From: Parvularculaceae bacterium
Lineage (GTDB): Bacteria > Pseudomonadota > Alphaproteobacteria > Caulobacterales > Parvularculaceae
NCBI GenBank assembly: GCA_021776435.1
Contig: JAJFFW010000111.1
Span: 1 to 41,474 of the forward strand
Length of the DNA stretch: 41,474 bases
Direction of reading: 5' to 3'
In this document: positions 18,176-27,850 of the stretch, in pieces
How positions within the stretch are numbered: the stretch's first letter is position 1
Layout: each line of letters begins with the position of its first letter
Notes under the pieces: generated by a model
Seen by the model: the letters and a program-made list of their open reading frames with translations, nothing else
The model's database searches: none
Told to the model about the DNA's origin: nothing
Position numbers and translations under genes: made by a program

Positions 18176-18993
18176 CAACTCTTGAGAATACAGAATTGAA
18201 TTCTCCTGATCGTTTCGTCGACATACGGTTATCTGCGCGCGTGTTGGCAGTTGTAGGGGCGGTGACTTTTGTTGTTACTTTCGTCGTGTTTGTCGCATTT
18301 CTCCCTGTCTCCATTTTGGGTAACCTTCTTTACGGAAAGCAGATCGTAAATTTCGACTATGAAACTGTAGAAGGAACGATCTGGAACGGCGCAGCACACG
18401 ATCTTAATATCTCAGGTGTTTCAATAGGCGAGGCACGGATTGCGTTTCATCCATTGTCGTTATTGACTGGCAAGATAGCAGCGAATTTTCAGACTGAAGG
18501 CGGCGCCGTAGAGAGCCGCGGAGTTCTGGTTCTTGGTGTCGGCGGTTTTACAGCTTTGCGGAATGTGGAGGCGGTGATTGATCATTCGGCATTTGCCAAC
18601 AATTATATTATGGGTGTGCCGGTTGAGGGGCGAACACAGACGATGATTTCCCAGGTTGTGTTCACCAAAAAGGGCTGCGCCCTCGCAGAAGGCTCTCTTT
18701 GGACGGACGTGCTGAATGAACCGGCCCTGCTCTTCACCCAGCAGGCATTTGAACTTTCTGGAAACATCAGATGCGATTCAAGTGATATTTTGATTGACCT
18801 TAGCGGTTTTAATGACAGTGGAGACGCCCAGATATTGATGCGCTTGCGGACTGGGTTGTATTATGATCTTGCTGTTACGGCATCACCTGCGAACCAAGAC
18901 ACGGAGCAGGCGCTCATGGCTTTTGGTTTTGAAGACAAGAATGGGGCGTTGACTTATAACTTGGCCGGTGAACTGAAGGGATCTGGATTATGA
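18172..18993 (+). CDS. gspN: Type II secretion system protein GspN
   Basis: This 273-residue protein has an N-terminal membrane helix (about 25-50, VGAVTFVVTFVVFVAFLPVSIL) and a periplasmic beta-rich domain with the T2SSN pattern (VEGTIWNGAAHDL, IAFHPLSLLTGKI, CALAEGSLWTDVL). GspN is present only in some T2SSs and its exact role is not settled. It overlaps gspM and the following lipoprotein gene by four bases each, so it is part of one translationally coupled chain. Confidence 0.92.
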   Translation: MTTLENTELNSPDRFVDIRLSARVLAVVGAVTFVVTFVVFVAFLPVSILGNLLYGKQIVNFDYETVEGTIWNGAAHDLNISGVSIGEARIAFHPLSLLTGKIAANFQTEGGAVESRGVLVLGVGGFTALRNVEAVIDHSAFANNYIMGVPVEGRTQTMISQVVFTKKGCALAEGSLWTDVLNEPALLFTQQAFELSGNIRCDSSDILIDLSGFNDSGDAQILMRLRTGLYYDLAVTASPANQDTEQALMAFGFEDKNGALTYNLAGELKGSGL

Positions 18994-19478
18994 AAAATCA
19001 GGCTGCCGCACTCCTCGGTGTGATCCTGCTTATGGGGTGCGCCGCAAAACCAGCAAACATTTCCACCTCCGCCCCCAACCTTCGAGCAAATCAAGCGCTG
19101 AGTGGTCAGGAGCTTGCGCTTGGTGCGTTAATGGATACGGAGATTCCAAAAGGCGAATGCGGCATGATGCTCTGGACGCTTGATGCGGAAAGGCCAATCC
19201 TCGTTTTCCGGTTTGTGGCCAACGGACATGGAGAAGTGATGTTGGATGGCGTGGCGATGGACCTGACGCTTACGCAAGCTGAGGGTGCGAGTGGTTTCGG
19301 CATTTATGAAAACTTTGAATTCCAAGCGCCTGATGAAACAATCTTCAAAGTCTCCGTACGTTTCGGACAAGGGTTTGATAGAGGGTCATATCTGCAGCAA
19401 GGTCTGATTACGGTCGAGCGTTCCGATGGTTGGAAGAGCGTGACTCCGACGGCAGGTATCGCTGGCTGTCGAAGTTAA
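18990..19478 (+). CDS. Small predicted lipoprotein at the end of the T2SS operon
   Basis: I do not recognise this 162-residue protein. It starts with a clear lipoprotein signal: a short hydrophobic stretch and lipobox LLMGC with the lipidated Cys at position 17. Mature residues +2/+3 are Ala, so outer-membrane sorting is likely by the E. coli rule. The rest looks beta-rich, with two further cysteines (ECGMM and the C-terminal AGCRS) that could form a disulfide. It overlaps gspN by four bases, the last link of the operon. A pilotin or accessory role for the secretin is possible, but it does not resemble helical GspS or TPR-type pilotins. Confidence 0.8.
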   Translation: MKNQAAALLGVILLMGCAAKPANISTSAPNLRANQALSGQELALGALMDTEIPKGECGMMLWTLDAERPILVFRFVANGHGEVMLDGVAMDLTLTQAEGASGFGIYENFEFQAPDETIFKVSVRFGQGFDRGSYLQQGLITVERSDGWKSVTPTAGIAGCRS

Positions 19479-19482
19479 ACTG

Positions 19483-19494
19483 CACGACGTCGTG
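19483..19494. repeat. 12-bp perfect palindrome between convergent genes
   Basis: CACGACGTCGTG is self-complementary. It sits in the 30-base gap between the converging T2SS operon and the antiporter gene. It lacks a loop and a T-run, so it is not a standard terminator. It may still mark a transcription end or a protein site. Confidence 0.35.
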
Positions 19495-19508
19495 GCGTTC
19501 TAAGCGTG

Positions 19509-22025
19509 CTAAATATCGATCACCGTTCCAGCGCCGAGGCGCTCGATAGCCACGCGTTGGATACGCTCTCTTAGATCTGGATAGCGACGAATAAAGACCT
19601 TGAAGTCGCGTTTCTTCAGAACGAGAAGCGTACAGTATCCCAGTGCGTGGACATCAGCATTGCGGGGGTCGTTTGTTATCAGAGCCAACTCTCCAAAGAA
19701 ATCGCCTGTACCTAATACCACGTCTCCATCGGGCAGGATTACACGTATGGCGCCGCTCGAAATAAAATACATCTCCTCGCCGACTTCTCTGTGCTGGATA
19801 ATGACCTCTTCGGGAACAGCAAACCGGGTCTTTAGAAGGCGCGCAAGCCGTTTGCGCCGCCCTTTGTTAAGTTCAGCGAAGAAGGGGACTTTTGCAATCA
19901 ACGCTGACGGTTCGAGACGTAAATGCAAAGGCGGTAACTCATGTGTAGCAGACTCGGTTCCGCTAAGGCGTTTAATTAGGTCTGAATGGATCTCAGGTCC
20001 AATGACAGATTGCTCAAGCAATCGATCAAACGCGGCTTCTTCAAGACGCAAGCCCGCAAGCGTTAAATCACGGCGTTGGAGAGCCGCTGCATATTCGGGA
20101 TATTGTATCGAAAGCGCGTCGGCGCTGTCGTTGACAATTTGATAACGCTCTTCAAACAATTGCCGAAAGTGCGCCTGTGCTTTATCGGGCAATATTGCTT
20201 CGATCTCTGCGACGCCGGATTCGCGTTGTTCACGTAAAACCTGGCGCATGAGATTTAGGACGCCGAAACGGCGCGCCAGCGCACGGGCGAGAAATCCCGT
20301 CCACCCCAGTCTTCGTTGGGTTGTCAGCGCGTATCGAAACATACGCCGAAAGACGATGCTTTTGTGAGCTGCAGCGCCCCAATCAAGTGCGTTCAACTTT
20401 AGCGCATCGGAAACTTCATCAAGGCGAGCAAGGGCTTCGCGAAGTTGGTCAGGTGTTGTGAAGCCCTCTCCGAATTTTGTGAGATAGAGTTGGCGCTCCT
20501 GGGCGAGCGCCAAACCAAGGCCAATCACCACCCATTCGTCGTCGCTAAGGGCGCCAGCAACATCCGCTTTGTCACGCGCATCTGCGATTGCACTGGCGTA
20601 TCGTGCAGCGACGTCCTGGCGCTCCATATCGTCGACTTCGTGAAAAACCGCAAGACGATCGAGCTCCTCGCGCACGTGCTGCATCGCGTTCGCCACAGAC
20701 CTATCCCGCAACGCTTGATCGGCGCGCGGTAGTTTATCAAGACCGATCAGTTGCATAACGCCATGTATGGTTGTCGCCTGGAAGAGCAGCGTAAATAATA
20801 CGAAACTGGTGACCAATACGCCAACAAAGGCGCGCGCTTCCATATCAATGCCATCGGCTTCGAGCACAATCAGAGCCAGAGCAAGAGAGACAGCGCCCCG
20901 CAATCCTCCCCAGAACATTATTGTCTGATATGACCGGCTTACAGACTGCCCGGCGCCAAAGCGCGCAAGCACTGGCAGCATGACGTATATAATCAGAGCG
21001 CGTGCAAATGTTGCGGCAATTATTAGCGCCACAATTTCGCGCCAGTAGGTAAGGACGTTTTCGCCGAGCAATCGAGGGACAATCAAACCAACAAGAATAA
21101 ATATGAGCGACGTCGCCCAAAACCCAAGGTGATGCCAGGCGTGTTCAATTTCCGCAAAGACTTGCGGCGCCACCAGACGCCGGCCGACAGAGCCGACAAT
21201 TAAGCCGCTTGCGACAACCGCCATCACGCCCGAAACGTGAAGAAAATGTTCTGCAACAACGAATGCGATAAACGGTAATGCGACCGTGAGTGTAACAATG
21301 ATCAACGGATCGCGCCGCATTGCTCCCATCAACGATGCGGCCGGTCGGGCGATAGCAATTCCAACCAGAATACCGCCAAGGAAGACGACCAGGAAGTTCA
21401 TCAAGCTGGCGACGAAATCAAGATTGACGTCGAGCGTCAACATCGACAGGAAAATCGCCGAAATAACAATTGCTGTGGCGTCGTTGAACAGGCTCTCGCC
21501 TTCGACAAGCACCGCCAGACGCTTCGGGGCATTTAGATCTTTGAAAAGCGCGATAACCGCGACTGGGTCGGTAGCGGAAACGATGGCGCCAAGCAGCAGG
21601 CAAACAACAAGAGCAACGCCCGAAACAGCAGCGACAGTGACCCCGACGATAACAGTTGAAATAACAACGCCTATGATGGCCAAAAATAGAATCGAACGCA
21701 TTTCCGCCAACAACTTACGCAGATCAAGCGACAGCGCACTTTCGAACACGAGTGCGGGCAGAAATAGAAACAAGATAGCATCCGACGTAATACGCAATTG
21801 GGCTATGGCGCCGGTAATTTGGCGCCAAGCCGAGCTTTCCGTAGTGTGGCTGCCATGCGCCAGTTCGCCAGCGCTTACACCCAGATATTGCATAAAGAAT
21901 CCTAGGGCGACGCCGGCGACAGCGAGAATGACCGTATACGGTATACGGCTGCGTCGCGCTACAGGTAACATAAGGACCGCCAGCGCCAAAACAGTCGCTA
22001 GTCCGAAGACAGAACTCCACATCAT
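19509..22025 (-). CDS. CPA1-type Na+/H+ antiporter with C-terminal cyclic-nucleotide-binding domain
   Basis: This 838-residue membrane transporter exchanges Na+ (or K+) for H+. The N-terminal 420 residues contain about 12 membrane helices with CPA1 signatures: LPALVFESAL, the ion-site stretch VSATDPVAVIALFKD, VEGESLFNDATAI and GGLRGAVSLALAL. A long cytoplasmic linker (about 430-700) leads to a cyclic-nucleotide-binding domain (about 715-830) with FGELALITNDPRNADV, keeping the Glu and Arg that contact the ligand. This layout recalls sperm-type NHE exchangers. The ATG at 22025 is chosen for its AAAAAGGGGAC Shine-Dalgarno; a GTG 54 bases upstream would only add a hydrophilic tail. It follows the cytochrome gene on the same strand after 138 bases. 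Confidence 0.93.
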   Translation of the reverse strand: MMWSSVFGLATVLALAVLMLPVARRSRIPYTVILAVAGVALGFFMQYLGVSAGELAHGSHTTESSAWRQITGAIAQLRITSDAILFLFLPALVFESALSLDLRKLLAEMRSILFLAIIGVVISTVIVGVTVAAVSGVALVVCLLLGAIVSATDPVAVIALFKDLNAPKRLAVLVEGESLFNDATAIVISAIFLSMLTLDVNLDFVASLMNFLVVFLGGILVGIAIARPAASLMGAMRRDPLIIVTLTVALPFIAFVVAEHFLHVSGVMAVVASGLIVGSVGRRLVAPQVFAEIEHAWHHLGFWATSLIFILVGLIVPRLLGENVLTYWREIVALIIAATFARALIIYVMLPVLARFGAGQSVSRSYQTIMFWGGLRGAVSLALALIVLEADGIDMEARAFVGVLVTSFVLFTLLFQATTIHGVMQLIGLDKLPRADQALRDRSVANAMQHVREELDRLAVFHEVDDMERQDVAARYASAIADARDKADVAGALSDDEWVVIGLGLALAQERQLYLTKFGEGFTTPDQLREALARLDEVSDALKLNALDWGAAAHKSIVFRRMFRYALTTQRRLGWTGFLARALARRFGVLNLMRQVLREQRESGVAEIEAILPDKAQAHFRQLFEERYQIVNDSADALSIQYPEYAAALQRRDLTLAGLRLEEAAFDRLLEQSVIGPEIHSDLIKRLSGTESATHELPPLHLRLEPSALIAKVPFFAELNKGRRKRLARLLKTRFAVPEEVIIQHREVGEEMYFISSGAIRVILPDGDVVLGTGDFFGELALITNDPRNADVHALGYCTLLVLKKRDFKVFIRRYPDLRERIQRVAIERLGAGTVIDI

Positions 22026-22163
22026 ATGTCCCCTTTTTGGCCGACCGCATTGCGAGCGGGTTGCCACGCCCCAAACCACGTCCCAGTCATGCGCCTATTT
22101 TAAATCGCCGGCAGGCTCTCTTTCTCGTTCATTCCTTTGTGGCCATGTAAAATCAGCGCGGCG

Positions 22164-25100
22164 CTACTTATCGACCTGATCCGAGACGAAGTAAGGATCA
22201 CCGTTATCGTCGAGGAACAGCTGCTCCATTTCTGTCCTTTGGAATGGACGTGACCCGAAGCGTCCGAGAACGGCGATCTGATGACCTGTTTCATCAACGG
22301 CGCGATCGCGGTCAAGCCCTTTGGACAATGCAAGAGCTGGCTTCTTGGTTTTGCGCCACGCAATCAATTCCGGTTTTGGTTCGGCTGAAAAGCCATAGAA
22401 ATTAGGTTGCGATGCCGGACTGGTGAGTTGCAGCACCTTCAAGCCGTTGGCGCCGTCTGCGACATAGGCGAAGAGCGAAGCATTGGTCGTGCCGACAATG
22501 ACGTCACGGGCGTCATTGAGTGCGCCATCGAACGTCACCTTCTGATAGACAACCGGGTCTTCGGGGTTTTTGACATCGATGATCACGAGGCCTTCTTTCT
22601 TCGCTGCAACATAGGCGTAGGTGCGGGCCAAATAGATTTTCTGCGCGTCTGAGAGACGAATAAGCGCACCATCGACAAGTTTCGGCGCGTCCATCTTGGT
22701 GACATCAAAAACTTTCATGCCCTCGGCATCGGTCACAAATAGATAGCGGAATTGCAGCGCACTTGCGCGCATGTCGTTAAGGGGGATCACCGCGGTTGTT
22801 TTTGGTTTTAAAGGGTCATCGAGATCGAGAACGACAAGCCCCGCATCGACCGCCACGTAAGCATAATGCCCAGCGAGAGTGATATGCCGCGCCCCCGTCA
22901 GAACGCCGCCATCATTCCAGGTAAGGGCGCGTTTGAAAAAGTTATTGCGTGGCTCACCATCGGCAAGGGTGTTGATGTTGACTAGAATTAAACCCTCAAC
23001 CGCATCTGTAATAATCGCGTAATTATAGATCGGGTGGAACGCCTGCTCTCCGTTTGCCTTACGCATTGCCTCGGTGTTGCGTGCTGGATTGATGGGTTGG
23101 TTTGTCGGCAGGGCCATGCATGTCGCATTGGCTGTCTTGACGTGCATGTTTTGACCGAGCGGTGAAAGCGGCGCCGTGACGATCCGTTCCGAGAACGCTT
23201 TGTTACCGATATTCGCCACGTCATATGCTCGGAATCCACCCTTTCCTTGTGCTGTATACAGATATTCGCCGCGAAGTTGAAGGCAACGAACCGCCCCGCT
23301 GGTATCCTGCGCCACATTCGCAATTTCTTCCAGCGCGCCCGTCTCACCGGAAAACTCGTTATCACGGTCAAAGGTGTCGCCGCGCGTCCAGTTGATCAGT
23401 TCGCGATTATTTTGTTCAACATGCGCCTGATAATAGTCGGGATAAGCATATTTGTGCAGATAAGAACCAAACAGCGCCTGTGGCTCCTCCCATTCAGTTA
23501 CGCGCACGGCTTCGATTGCGCCATCAAGTCCGACCCAGGCGTGTAGCCCGATGAAATTAACGAAGTTCGTACCCAGCAATAAGAGCTGCGCCATTATGGC
23601 GTTGTTGTCATTATCTTTTGATAGATGACAGTCAGTACATGTCTTTGTTTCGGTCTTGCGAACGGTATGTGGAAAATGTGGTGCAAAGGCCTGGCTTGAA
23701 AACCCTATTGCGGAAATCGGCGGCTGTTGGACATAGATACGCTCGCGATTGACGTTTGTAGAGGACAATATAAGTGCTGATGATGACCGAACGGGAGCAA
23801 TTTTGTTATTTTTTGTGTCCTGATGTTTCCCTAGTTGGAACATTTGATCACGTGCAACTTGCGGGTTGTAAGTGGCAAAATTTCGCGTCGTTTCCCCATC
23901 ATAATGGTGTATCTCAGTTTTCCAGTTCGCTTCGATCGGTAGGTGGCATCCACCACATGACGTCGTCCACGACAGATGGCATGCGTAACACTCCATCTCA
24001 TCGCTCTTGTGAGCGAGATTGGACATATCAGCCTCAACACCCCATTTGAGTGCGCCTTCTGCGTTGCGCGACAAAAGTTTTGCGCGGGCGGATTTCGGAT
24101 TGTAGTTTGAGGATGACGGGTCAACGGAATCCTTGACCAGCGATAATTCCCATTCCAGGTTCGTGTCTATAATGGAGCGTTGAATGAGTTTGCGTTTGCC
24201 GGATCGGTTCACCCATTCAAACCGATACCGACCGTCCGGGTTGCGCAATACAGAAAGATCCCGACCAGCCGGCGAAGCCGCAGGTCCTGAGGTCTTCAGG
24301 GTCGGGTAATTCATTGCCGTGCCGTGACAATCTCGGCAACCGATTTCGACGGCGCTGGCAACTTCTCCATGTAGATAGCCGTTGCCGTGGCTATCTTGAG
24401 CGTAATGACAGTCTGCACACTGCATGCCCACCTCTGCGTGAATAGACATCATGTGAACGGTCTTACCGGGATTTTTACCGATAGAGACGAACTTCCCTTC
24501 GTCGGCTTTGCGCCATTTTTCGGGGTCGTCTGGCGCAACGATATTGTTTTCTGCGTCCAGGAGATTGCCTGCCTGGTCGCGCTTAAGAATGGCGCGGAAA
24601 TTCCAACCATGCCCATGATAGTCCGCAAACTGCGTGTCTTTAAGATCTGGATTCAAGTCATAAACATTACGGAGGAAGTCAAGATCCGCCCACTTGCCGC
24701 GAACCGACGCCTGTTCGGGGTTGCGATCCAATACAGCGCGCTGTTCTTCGATCGTCGGGTATTTCTGTTCTTTCGGCCACATATGCGGCGCGTCGGATTC
24801 GTAATCCCACATCGTGTATCCAAGAAATGAATTCAAAAACATATTCGGCTGATGCATGTGGCAAGCCATGCACTGGGATGTCGGAATCGCCCGCGAAAAG
24901 GCGTGCTTTATCGGATGCCCGGATTCGTTTTTCGGAATCGTCGGGTCGACAGTCGCGGTCTCACCGTCACGACCGAATTGCGTGTAAGTGAGCGCATGTC
25001 GCGGCTCGCGGTCATTGGCGTAAATGACATGGCAGGAGGCGCATCCCGACGACCGATAGTCACCTGGTTGATCGTTTGTGCCGAGAAACCACGTGAAGGG

Positions 25101-26099
25101 ATCGTTGAGCCGGGTCTTGTGAATATTGAGAACGGGGATCGCGACACGAAGGCCGGTGCCGGCGCCGCGGTTCGATTGATGGATATCCGGACGGCCCGGC
25201 TCTTCAAGTCGTTGCAATTGGCCGGTGGCGTTCGGCAGGCCAACCTCCGCGAATTGTGTCGCGATATTTCGACCGCCGCGTTCGAAGACGCGGAATATAT
25301 CCGCAGGGGGTAGAACATGCCAGGTCGGCATAGGGGCGAGAAACGGCAATACGCCTCGGGCGATAGCAGCAAGAGGGGGTGTGGTCGGGCAACCAACCGG
25401 AGAGTCTGTTGTCGGTTCGCCAGGGGAGCACAAAATCGCTGGCTCGCCGTCTCGTGTGTATGCTTCGCCGAGCACGTAGCGTTTGAACGGCAAAATGCCA
25501 TTGTTATAAGCAGCGCCGCCCCATAACATCGCACCCGTCGCCATCATTGAACGTTCGGCGGCGAGGATGTCGCGCATGTGACACGCGCCGCAAGACTCTC
25601 GCGCGACACGGTAATCCGATGGATTGACGAAACGAATGAACTCCGGCGACTCCTTGTTCAAGAGGGCGAAGCTGCGTTTCGGATTGGCGGAACTCGGGAA
25701 GTGCCAGCTTTCCGGGTATCGTGGTAATACGTGGGCTTTATCGCGTTCTTGAGCGTACTCAATGCTTTGTGTCGATAATCCCCTGGCGGAGAATACGGTC
25801 GCGTTACCGCCATGGCAGTCCGTACAACCCAACCGTATGTCGGCTGTGGGGTTATGCATCGTCGGGGCGTCGGTGGCGGTGTGGCAACTATGGCAGCCGG
25901 CGCTTTTCGCCTCAACCGCATTGCGATCCTGAAAGACAGGTGCAGGCGGCGCTGTGACACGCGTATAATCAATCTCGCGTGGTTTTTCTCCTTCCGACGC
26001 CAGAACAACGTTGCGCGTCAAAAACCCCAATACAAGCGCACCGGCGAGCGCCGCAAGGCGCGCCCAACGATAGAAGGATATGTTGCCTGCTTGTTTCAT
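22164..26099 (-). CDS. Exported decaheme cytochrome c with C-terminal LVIVD-repeat propeller
   Basis: This 1311-residue exported protein has an N-terminal hydrophobic signal (about 10-34, ending near VVLASEG). It carries ten CXXCH heme c motifs, with first cysteines at 69, 92, 170, 353, 410, 561, 588, 704, 715 and 821. After the last heme, from about residue 935 to 1245, come repeats of the LVIVD type (GLVVLDLDDP, GMKVFDVTKMDAP, GLVIIDVKNPEDP, GLKVLQLTSPA), predicted to form a beta-propeller. No lipobox or C-terminal anchor is seen. It starts four bases after the barrel gene stop, so it is co-translated with it. The probable role is the outermost electron carrier, with the propeller binding a partner, surface or substrate. 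It is not a recognised MtrC, OmcA or Omc homologue. Confidence 0.85.
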   Translation of the reverse strand: MKQAGNISFYRWARLAALAGALVLGFLTRNVVLASEGEKPREIDYTRVTAPPAPVFQDRNAVEAKSAGCHSCHTATDAPTMHNPTADIRLGCTDCHGGNATVFSARGLSTQSIEYAQERDKAHVLPRYPESWHFPSSANPKRSFALLNKESPEFIRFVNPSDYRVARESCGACHMRDILAAERSMMATGAMLWGGAAYNNGILPFKRYVLGEAYTRDGEPAILCSPGEPTTDSPVGCPTTPPLAAIARGVLPFLAPMPTWHVLPPADIFRVFERGGRNIATQFAEVGLPNATGQLQRLEEPGRPDIHQSNRGAGTGLRVAIPVLNIHKTRLNDPFTWFLGTNDQPGDYRSSGCASCHVIYANDREPRHALTYTQFGRDGETATVDPTIPKNESGHPIKHAFSRAIPTSQCMACHMHQPNMFLNSFLGYTMWDYESDAPHMWPKEQKYPTIEEQRAVLDRNPEQASVRGKWADLDFLRNVYDLNPDLKDTQFADYHGHGWNFRAILKRDQAGNLLDAENNIVAPDDPEKWRKADEGKFVSIGKNPGKTVHMMSIHAEVGMQCADCHYAQDSHGNGYLHGEVASAVEIGCRDCHGTAMNYPTLKTSGPAASPAGRDLSVLRNPDGRYRFEWVNRSGKRKLIQRSIIDTNLEWELSLVKDSVDPSSSNYNPKSARAKLLSRNAEGALKWGVEADMSNLAHKSDEMECYACHLSWTTSCGGCHLPIEANWKTEIHHYDGETTRNFATYNPQVARDQMFQLGKHQDTKNNKIAPVRSSSALILSSTNVNRERIYVQQPPISAIGFSSQAFAPHFPHTVRKTETKTCTDCHLSKDNDNNAIMAQLLLLGTNFVNFIGLHAWVGLDGAIEAVRVTEWEEPQALFGSYLHKYAYPDYYQAHVEQNNRELINWTRGDTFDRDNEFSGETGALEEIANVAQDTSGAVRCLQLRGEYLYTAQGKGGFRAYDVANIGNKAFSERIVTAPLSPLGQNMHVKTANATCMALPTNQPINPARNTEAMRKANGEQAFHPIYNYAIITDAVEGLILVNINTLADGEPRNNFFKRALTWNDGGVLTGARHITLAGHYAYVAVDAGLVVLDLDDPLKPKTTAVIPLNDMRASALQFRYLFVTDAEGMKVFDVTKMDAPKLVDGALIRLSDAQKIYLARTYAYVAAKKEGLVIIDVKNPEDPVVYQKVTFDGALNDARDVIVGTTNASLFAYVADGANGLKVLQLTSPASQPNFYGFSAEPKPELIAWRKTKKPALALSKGLDRDRAVDETGHQIAVLGRFGSRPFQRTEMEQLFLDDNGDPYFVSDQVDK

Positions 26100-26103
26100 C
26101 GCA

Positions 26104-27846
26104 TTAATAGGTCAACACCGCATTGAAAAGGACGGAATAATAAATTCCTCGTCTCTCATGATCGTCAAAAAGATCCTGAAACCCGTCGCCTGGCCGCAGG
26201 CCCGCACCGGACAGACGCAGTACAACATTTTGAATAAATCCGGGCCTGTAGATGACAGAGCCGGAGAAATCCCAGCCGATGTCTCTGTCGATATTTCCCT
26301 GGACGCGAAGCGCTTCCAATGTGTTCGTCTTGTGAAACCACAACCGGTTAGCATTAACGGAGATGCGCAGTGGCGCCATCACGTCAAAATCAGCGCCGAC
26401 ACCCGCAAGGATAATGCCTGGATTGTTGAAATTTGATTGGCCTTGTTCTTTCGACGATCTCAGATCTGGCAATACACCGTTGCGGCCCGAAACGCCGATG
26501 ACGCGACCACCACCGATAAATGGTATGGATTGCCGAACCCAGTAACTTGTATCGGCGCCGGCGAATTGCGGATTTTCTAAAATGGCGTCGAAGCCCCGTT
26601 CCGTATTGTCGTGCGGGTCGCCATCGCCACTTGCGAAAAGCCCCGACAGTCGAATCCGCATCCAATCCCGATCATAGGACGGCTCAATAGCAGCGAAAAA
26701 TGATCGTATATCTGCTGTTTTACCGGTGAAAATATTATTTCGATCTTCCCCCAACGCGTAATAGGCAGAGGTTGTAAGATTAAGCCGGCCAATTCGCCCG
26801 TCAGTATTGTAACCAAAATATACAATGTCGTAATTTCGGCCGCGCAAATTACCAATCAATGCCGGCCGCACCGGAAAGCCGTTTTTGTCGATCTCGATAT
26901 CGTCAGCTTCACGATTTAAATTGTAGGCGACAGTTATTTGACTGGTCAGCCCGGGAAACGGTAGATCTTGTCTGTAGAGATTGGCGAAAAAGACATAATC
27001 TTCGCGAGGGCTGGTCGTTATGTCGTTCAGCCCTGAATTTGTATCTTTTTCAAGGCGCGTGAAGGCGGCTAAATTGTATTGATACCGATTATTGTCACGG
27101 TTACCGAAAACCCGTACGCCAAGTTGGTTGTCCTGAAAGAGGAATCCTCTGAAGTCGCTCGAAAACGGCTGGATGCCGATGCGGACGGAATCGAAATCGT
27201 ATCGCTCAGAAACATTTCTGAGGTGGTAATCGACGAAAGCTTCTTGCAACCCGATAAAGCCGTCGTGGCGTTTGACACCTTCGGATGGCTCCACATGAAG
27301 AATGCGTAGCTCCTCCACCTGTGCGAAATTATAATTGAATACGGGCGTAAGGCGGAATTCGAGATCCTGCGGCTTATAGGCGGTTGATCCTTTGATCAAT
27401 GACAGGTTGGTGATCAGGTTTTGTGAAAAGAAGAAACTATCGGAGTCACCGAAGATATCGAGACTGTCAGGGCGCGACGTCGATTGAACGCCAACGGGCA
27501 GTGGAAATGAGCGTGGTTCCACGACGGTGTCCGAGATAAGAGAAGCGGCGAAAAACCAATCGTCCGTGCCAAAGATCGGTCTGTCGCCTTTCAACGTGTT
27601 TTGGTGATACGGATCCCACCATCGGGTTTTTAAAAGCCCTAGGCTTTCGGCGAGTCGCCATCGGTCCGGCACTGCGAGCATGCATTGTTCGAAAAGATCG
27701 TTTGGCGCACGACAATCTTTGTAATCGGATAGGCGCGGTGCTGGCACGGCGCCGCGATTGTTCGGCGTTTCTTCGGCCTCCTGCGCTGCACCAGAACTGA
27801 TCAAGGCGATGCTGGAGACGAGTGTCGAAAGGGTGATTGATCGCAT
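26104..27846 (-). CDS. Predicted outer-membrane beta-barrel protein
   Basis: This 580-residue protein has a signal peptide (MRSITLSTLVSSIALISSGAAQ). An N-terminal segment contains two cysteines (KDCRAPNDLFEQC) and the stretch WWDPYHQNTLKGDRPIFG. It then shows many alternating amphipathic strands ending in aromatic residues, and the C-terminus is VLFNAVLTY. This is the pattern of an outer-membrane barrel of perhaps 18-24 strands. I do not recognise a named family. The ATG at 27846 has AGGGGA upstream and lies four bases after the lipoprotein gene stop; longer starts would put the signal peptide inside. Packed directly before the decaheme gene, it is the best candidate for the sleeve or anchor carrying electrons across the outer membrane. 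Confidence 0.85.
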   Translation of the reverse strand: MRSITLSTLVSSIALISSGAAQEAEETPNNRGAVPAPRLSDYKDCRAPNDLFEQCMLAVPDRWRLAESLGLLKTRWWDPYHQNTLKGDRPIFGTDDWFFAASLISDTVVEPRSFPLPVGVQSTSRPDSLDIFGDSDSFFFSQNLITNLSLIKGSTAYKPQDLEFRLTPVFNYNFAQVEELRILHVEPSEGVKRHDGFIGLQEAFVDYHLRNVSERYDFDSVRIGIQPFSSDFRGFLFQDNQLGVRVFGNRDNNRYQYNLAAFTRLEKDTNSGLNDITTSPREDYVFFANLYRQDLPFPGLTSQITVAYNLNREADDIEIDKNGFPVRPALIGNLRGRNYDIVYFGYNTDGRIGRLNLTTSAYYALGEDRNNIFTGKTADIRSFFAAIEPSYDRDWMRIRLSGLFASGDGDPHDNTERGFDAILENPQFAGADTSYWVRQSIPFIGGGRVIGVSGRNGVLPDLRSSKEQGQSNFNNPGIILAGVGADFDVMAPLRISVNANRLWFHKTNTLEALRVQGNIDRDIGWDFSGSVIYRPGFIQNVVLRLSGAGLRPGDGFQDLFDDHERRGIYYSVLFNAVLTY

Positions 27847-27850
27847 CACT

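Noticed and set aside
21286-22179. Long plus-strand frame opposite the antiporter gene
   Set aside because: Composition (Ser, Thr, Arg, Ile rich) is that of an antisense shadow, and the minus-strand antiporter is unmistakable.
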